Source of the DNA: Thermomucor indicae-seudaticae
Lineage: Eukaryota; Mucoromycota; Mucoromycetes; Mucorales; Lichtheimiaceae
Reading direction: 5' to 3'
Length of the DNA: 25,474 nt
NCBI GenBank assembly: GCA_000787465.1
Contig: JSYX01000509.1
Coordinates: 1-25,474, forward strand
Below are positions 20,797 through 25,474 of this stretch, piece by piece. A program made the position numbers and the translations under genes. Below the pieces are notes generated by a model. The model worked only from the letters and a program-made list of their open reading frames with translations, made no database searches and had not been told where the DNA came from. The first letter of the stretch is position 1. Each line of letters begins with the position of its first letter.

Positions 20797-21262
20797 ATGG
20801 TCCAGGAGATCAAGTCGCACGAAGAGTTTGATAAGCTTATCAGTAGCGACAAGCTTGTACGCAGTTTTTTCATAACCCGGCTTTAATTGTTCGGTTCGGC
20901 TCATCATGCTGCTTACGTCGTTAGGTCGTCATTGACTTTTACGCCACCTGGTGCGGTCCTTGCAAACTGATCTCGCCAAAGTTCGAGAAACTGGTAGACA
21001 CTTACCCGGACGTGATTTTTGCTAAGGTGGACGTTGACGCTGTTCCCGTAAGTTGACGCGTAGCCGGCCTGGGTTGTTTCCCTCTCTCTGTTGCTTGCTT
21101 CTTTGAACTGACCTGAACACTTTGTTGAAAAAGGACGTTGCTTCGACCGTTTCCGTCCGTGCCATGCCTACGTTTATGTACTTCAAGGAAAATAAGAAGC
21201 TCGCCGAGGTGGTCGGTGCCAGCATTGTGAACGTGGAGAACAAGATCAAGGAGCTTGCTTAA
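20797..21262 (+). CDS. thioredoxin
   Basis: Small cytosolic disulfide reductase that donates electrons to peroxiredoxins, ribonucleotide reductase and similar enzymes, itself reduced by thioredoxin reductase. Exons 20797-20856, 20925-21047, 21134-21262; 103 residues, the normal length. The active site is WCGPC at 29-33 in [20 protein letters not shown]; the cis-Pro motif is RAMPTF (Pro73); the C terminus is KIKELA. There is no targeting sequence. The ATG context ACCATGG is optimal. Introns are 68 and 86 nt, GT-AG; the second acceptor is the weak AAAAAG|GAC, chosen because it alone keeps the DVAST motif in frame. Confidence 0.96.
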
Positions 21263-22229
21263 GAAGTAGCAAGTTATCTTTACGACATATAAAGTTCCTT
21301 TTGTACGAATGGTGTTTTGTTGAGCTATAAATGAACATAACTATGAGACTTGCTTCTCTTCTTTATTACGTAATCATTCTTAAAGACACAATCAGTATTC
21401 TAAAGTCTTTCATCATGCTTGCACGAGCTGATCGTATCAATGACAAAAGAGACTATGCATAGGAAAATACATAGACAATTTAGGGTTAGTTAAGCAGGCA
21501 TCGTTTTGATAAGATTCTTCTTTACCGTTACCAAAATCCCAGCGCTATCCGGCAGCTGGGGGCAAGCAAAAGGAATAAACGTTGTGGCGGTCTCAGCCGC
21601 ACCGACGTGACAAGTTGAGAACAGAAAAGCTTGAAAGTCGCCCTGATTTCGCATACTACCCTGCACAGGTGGGCCAGAGACGAAGGAAAGACGGTGTATT
21701 TAGAAGAGATGTCTGCGCTACTCGAAATACTTTGCGTCGTATGGCAGCTCAAGTCTGCACTGAAAGAAAATCCAAATTTGCAGCGTTGTAATCAGAAATT
21801 CATGGAAACGAGAGAACCCATTTTGGGGATGCTTATGTTTTCATTTGGCGCTCTTTGCAAACTTGGCCTCCATTGACGCAAAAAACAGCTTCTACGACGG
21901 TGTAGAGACCCGATAAGTGCGAAACTGTGAAGCCCTTGCGCGGAGCGCTAATATGGAAGCAGATTTTCCTGAGAATCAAGCTGGTTATTTCGACTGGTAT
22001 TCATATGCAATATACATGATAAGGAGCCTTATACTGTGATAGAAGAGGTATGAGGTGATCAACCACCAATCGCCGGGATGGCTTATGGGCGAACGCTTAT
22101 AAGAAGACAAAGTACTCCGTGATATCGAGAAACAGTGATCAAGTGCAAAACAAAGTGGCCCCCCCCTGCTCTTTTTGCTTTCTGGCACAACGCTCCTTCT
22201 GTAGCTTCCTTAACACTTTGGAAGTGGCA
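21263..22229. other. about 970 bp without a supported gene
   Basis: It starts with the thioredoxin 3' end. Two overlapping + frames (21582-21791 and 21631-21876) reach 69-81 codons; the second reads like a helical protein fragment (LEEMSALLEILCVVWQLKSAL) but starts and ends without usable neighbours. It may be a remnant of an older gene or the upstream part of the decayed nuclease locus. No RNA gene or inverted ends were found. Confidence 0.35.
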
Positions 22230-25115
22230 ATGACCATCCACGGGATCCATTATCAGTTGCAGAAAGCAGAGATGTACGAAACCGTCGCATCCGTTCCTGT
22301 AGCCCTCCGCGCCAAAGTGGTGAAAACAGTTTTTATTGATTCTTGCTGCGAGTTCTTTTCACTGTTGCAAAACATCGCAGCAAAAGATTTGGTTATAAAA
22401 GAGTTTTACGGTAAAATCCCGGGATGGCATTGCATCTGAACAGGCGTACTCATTGCATACTATGAATTTGATAGGAAAGGAAACAAATGTCTTACGTACA
22501 GTGGCACACGCCATCGTAACGCGAGCAAGCATATTTACGGCACAAGGGATTAACGTGTGTCTTGTGTTTGACGGATGCACCTTGATCAAGGGATTGCACG
22601 CCGTGCGAAAGAACGGATATCGTTTGCAGCCGATATTAAGACGGAACTTTTGCGCAAATACGTGTTGTCATTCCCTTCTCAGCTGTGGACGACTCATTTT
22701 GCACGTCGTTAGATCTTGATGTCTGCTTACAAGATCCAAGAATACAATGGTGCCAACCAATCCTATGGACAACTCAGTGTGTTCCAAGGGCCGTAGGAAG
22801 CGGACGGCCAATTGATTTACTTGGCACGTACAGCCGTGGATTCTGCGATTATTTCGAAGGATGCAGATCTTTTGGTGTATGCTGGAATGTGTGAGGCCGT
22901 CGTAAGCAGAAGTCGCGACGATGATTACGGCTACAGTCAACAGTAACCCTTAGAAGGTAATGAAAATCCAATGGGATACCCCGAATCTACCTGGGTCTCT
23001 CACCACAAAGGCTATCGTGCTGAAAAAGCTGGGTCTGGTAAAAGAAGATGAAGAGACGCTTGATTTGGTACGTTTGCCAATTATCATGATGTGATGCTGT
23101 CGATTTGACAATGTAATCTAAGCTGAAAAAAGGCTGCTTTTCACTGCTGTTATGTCTGGCACGGATTACTCACGCAATCCATATGGCAAGTCCTTTGCAA
23201 GCTTTCTGAAAGTGGTCACAACATGTACATTCAATGACAATCAATCTGTTCATGGAGTTACAGAATTGGTACGGCACAACTTCCAAGCGTCCGCTTCCCG
23301 CTTCACAAATTAATGATACTTTTTACCAGACCACGGACAGCGAGAACCTGATCGTTCGTGCATCGGATTACACAAAGAAAAGAATGATGGTTGCAGTTTA
23401 CCAGTTTGCTGGCCCGATTGTGTATGATCTCAATTATGCAAAGATAAGAGATTCGACACTCTTCCTTACGTCGTCCAGAAAGGAAATCGAGGCTCGGCTT
23501 GAACACAAAAATGTTGATCAGCACTTTGAAATTATTGAAAGTAAAAAGACGTGTACATGATTTTTTCTTTTTTGCTATATTAATGATTTTAAACTTGCAA
23601 ATCCAGCCACAGGTACCTCCCCTTGGCCTCGTCAGAAGCCTGTAGTCACAAGAGATTCCATTCGCACATCGTTGACAGCACCAGAAAAGAAGACGGCTCA
23701 GGAGCACGAAGCTGAAAAGCCCAAGACTAGCCCAAAACGTGAGAACGTTGAAACATCGGACAAACTCTCGAAGCGTAAAAGAATCACAAAGAAGGCGTAC
23801 GTTCCGAAAGCAGGGTCGGTCGACCGTCAGTTTCAAGTTTCAGAGAAGAGTCGGAAAACTGTGACCTGGACATGTGGGATGTATTCCAGCATATTAGCTG
23901 CCAGGATCCACGATGTGGAGCTTGCAGCCAAAGAAGCCAACTTGCTCGCAGGAATTTTGCGATCCGAGGTCTTCAGCATGTCCCTTGTGCGTGCCATTAC
24001 GTTCCAGCTCGCAAGCATTGTCATGCGGATTGTATCCAGGGGTGAGCACAGTGTAGAGCTTCAACAGCATGTGTACAATGCGTTGTTACACGCTCCAAGA
24101 GGTGGTATGGTGGATTTCGATATTACTGCGGACAATGTGTCGATGCAATATATTGATCATGACGAGCTTGGCCAATCGACTTCTTGCGGTCAAAAGCTGT
24201 GGATTTGGTTGATATACTGCGTGATGGAGTATCGGAACACAGCGGTGGAAAAGCCCAACAAACTCCAACGTGTACAGCGTAATCAAGTGAGTACCCCTCG
24301 CCTGGACCGTGAAGGATTAATTACGAATCCGTACGAACTCGTAGCGCGTCCAGATGACAGAAGCATAAGCAGTCTTGTAGTGTTCTATAAGTCAGGAGCC
24401 TCGTATCCGTAACGTATTATTACTGGCGCGATGGATCTTGTGGAGCGGTTACCCAGAAAAATGGAGCCAGGCACCCCAGCTTCCGGGGTCGGATCTGAGA
24501 AGCCATCTGGTGGAACAGCTAGCTCGCGAGATGGACACCGTGTTCCGTGAAAACATTGTATCACATTTCGAAGCGAGAATGACAAAATTGGTGGAGACTC
24601 GTCTTGCTGAAAAAGCACGGGTACCCAACGGGTGGCCCAGGACTCCAGATTTTCCCGTTTGGCTGGCCGATCATGCAAACGCTGGCGATAATCAGCGTTT
24701 AGAAGATGCCGCTGTGCAGCTTCGAACATGGTTTTCTGGCCTGGAGGACAAGGTATATGATGCCATTTGCAAATTTTTGAAAAGCGCCAAGCTATTACGA
24801 ACAACACGGTGGGACTCAGATACCATGGTGCAATCGTTGGTAGCGAAAGCAGAAGTACCTCCAAACTTGCCCGAGTCGGCGTCGTTCACTGAAGTCCTTG
24901 CCGCCAAGATACTCAAACTTCCAGCACATGAACATAAGCTGAAGGAATATAATGATGCATTGCAGAAAATATCTTCTGGGCGCGTAAAAAGAGAAATCGA
25001 AAAATTCATCACGGAGGAGAGAAGCCAACTGGAGAGGTCGTTAGACGGCATGCCTATTATTGACAGTAGCGATGGCGAGCGCGGTGTTAATTTTGTCCAA
25101 GCTCTTGAAATTTGA
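22230..25115 (+). pseudogene. FEN1/XPG-like 5' nuclease fused to a long unknown C-terminal region, disrupted
   Basis: Seven exons fit canonical introns of 51-109 nt: 22230-22410, 22475-22901, 22954-23071, 23123-23268, 23330-23540, 23607-24286, 24396-25115 (about 828 codons). The first about 260 residues follow the flap-endonuclease fold: MTIHGIHYQLQ, VFIDSCCEFF, VCLVFDGCTLIKG, EADGQLIYLA, SAIISKDADLLVY, LFTAVMSGTDY. These supply the acidic metal ligands of FEN1/XPG/EXO1. Lesions: a one-base loss between about 22600 and 22620 shifts the frame, and TAG codons sit at 22710-22712 and 22794-22796, the latter inside the conserved P-x-EAD motif. From 22954 onward all exons are open. The remaining about 560 residues have a basic linker (KLSKRKRITKK, likely nuclear signal) and then helical sequence of no family I know. 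Recently inactivated copy is the simplest reading. Assembly errors remain possible. Confidence 0.7.
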
Positions 25116-25448
25116 CGAGGGATGCCGATTCTGCCTGGTTCGCTTTTGGGCGCATCAGTATACTTTCTTCAATCATCACAATACGTCAGCTTCGCCATAT
25201 GTCCCCTTGCAGGAAAAGGCGGAAACGTATGCATTTCGCTCATAAAAAATTTCTTGCACACCTTTCTCAACAACTTATCACTGTTCGGAGCAACATATAT
25301 ACAACAGCATATGCATGACGACGACTTAGCCGGTATCGCAGCGCAGATATCGTCAGCGTACAAGCGGCAAAATACTTGTGACTCGATCGACTTTTTGTTC
25401 TCCGTTGGAAGGCTTGCTATACTATTTTTTAAGAATAATTTGCAGTGA
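25116..25448 (+). pseudogene. possible in-frame C-terminal continuation of the nuclease fusion
   Basis: After the TGA at 25113-25115 the same frame stays open for 110 more codons to a TGA at 25446-25448. The peptide looks protein-like, with a helical part (NVCISLIKNFLHTFLNN) and a charged segment (DDDLAGIAAQISSAYKRQ). If it belongs to the gene, the TGA at 25113 is a fourth lesion and the intact protein would have been about 940 residues. If not, it is a chance open frame in 3' sequence. An A-rich tract follows at the window edge. Confidence 0.4.
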
Positions 25449-25474
25449 AAAAAAATTAAAAAAATTACATCCTT

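Noticed and set aside
22599..22636. A 38-nt intron (GTGCGA ... ATTAAG) that would remove the frameshift in the nuclease
   Set aside because: Shorter than every other intron in the window (50 nt or more), and it would delete conserved basic residues of the nuclease domain; it also leaves both TAG codons.
22753..22796. Intron ending GCCGTAG that would hide the second TAG
   Set aside because: It would remove the strand LSVFQGP that precedes EAD in the nuclease fold, so a true stop is the better explanation.
23303..23836. 177-codon minus-strand frame
   Set aside because: Antisense to exons 5 and 6 of the nuclease fusion; no family resemblance and low-complexity composition.

Overview
The window looks like nuclear DNA from an early-diverging fungus, most likely Mucoromycota. 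The basis is many short introns (mostly 50-75 nt, GT-AG with occasional GC-AG), fungal-type housekeeping genes packed 90-200 bp apart, a carotenoid cleavage oxygenase of the kind used for trisporoids, and a methionine synthase reductase, which Dikarya generally lack. The genus cannot be fixed from sequence alone.

Layout: a possible 3' gene tail (3-152); methionine synthase reductase on + (832-3261, 6 exons). Six tandem genes on - follow, read from right to left: VPS16 (15759-12176, 20 exons), a two-hydrophobic-region Vezatin/Inp2-like protein (11995-9968), a small unknown membrane protein (9817-9194), ribosomal protein eS24 (9081-8446), a secreted pepsin-type aspartic protease (8276-6430, 11 exons) and the NatA subunit NAA15 (6340-3388, 13 exons). 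The divergent gap between VPS16 and the next + gene holds a 674-bp element with 24-bp terminal inverted repeats (16047-16720). Then on +: a carotenoid oxygenase (16906-18861), a secreted coiled-coil protein of unknown family (19183-20320), thioredoxin (20797-21262), and a damaged FEN1/XPG-like nuclease gene joined to a long unknown C-terminal region (22230-25115, perhaps to 25448).

Most of the window is housekeeping: B12-linked methionine recycling, N-terminal acetylation, translation, vacuolar tethering and redox. These genes form no operon and need not act together. The accessory parts are the inverted-repeat element, the secreted protein and the nuclease fusion. Gene models were assembled by hand, from splice sites and reading-frame continuity plus family similarity recalled from knowledge. 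No search was run.
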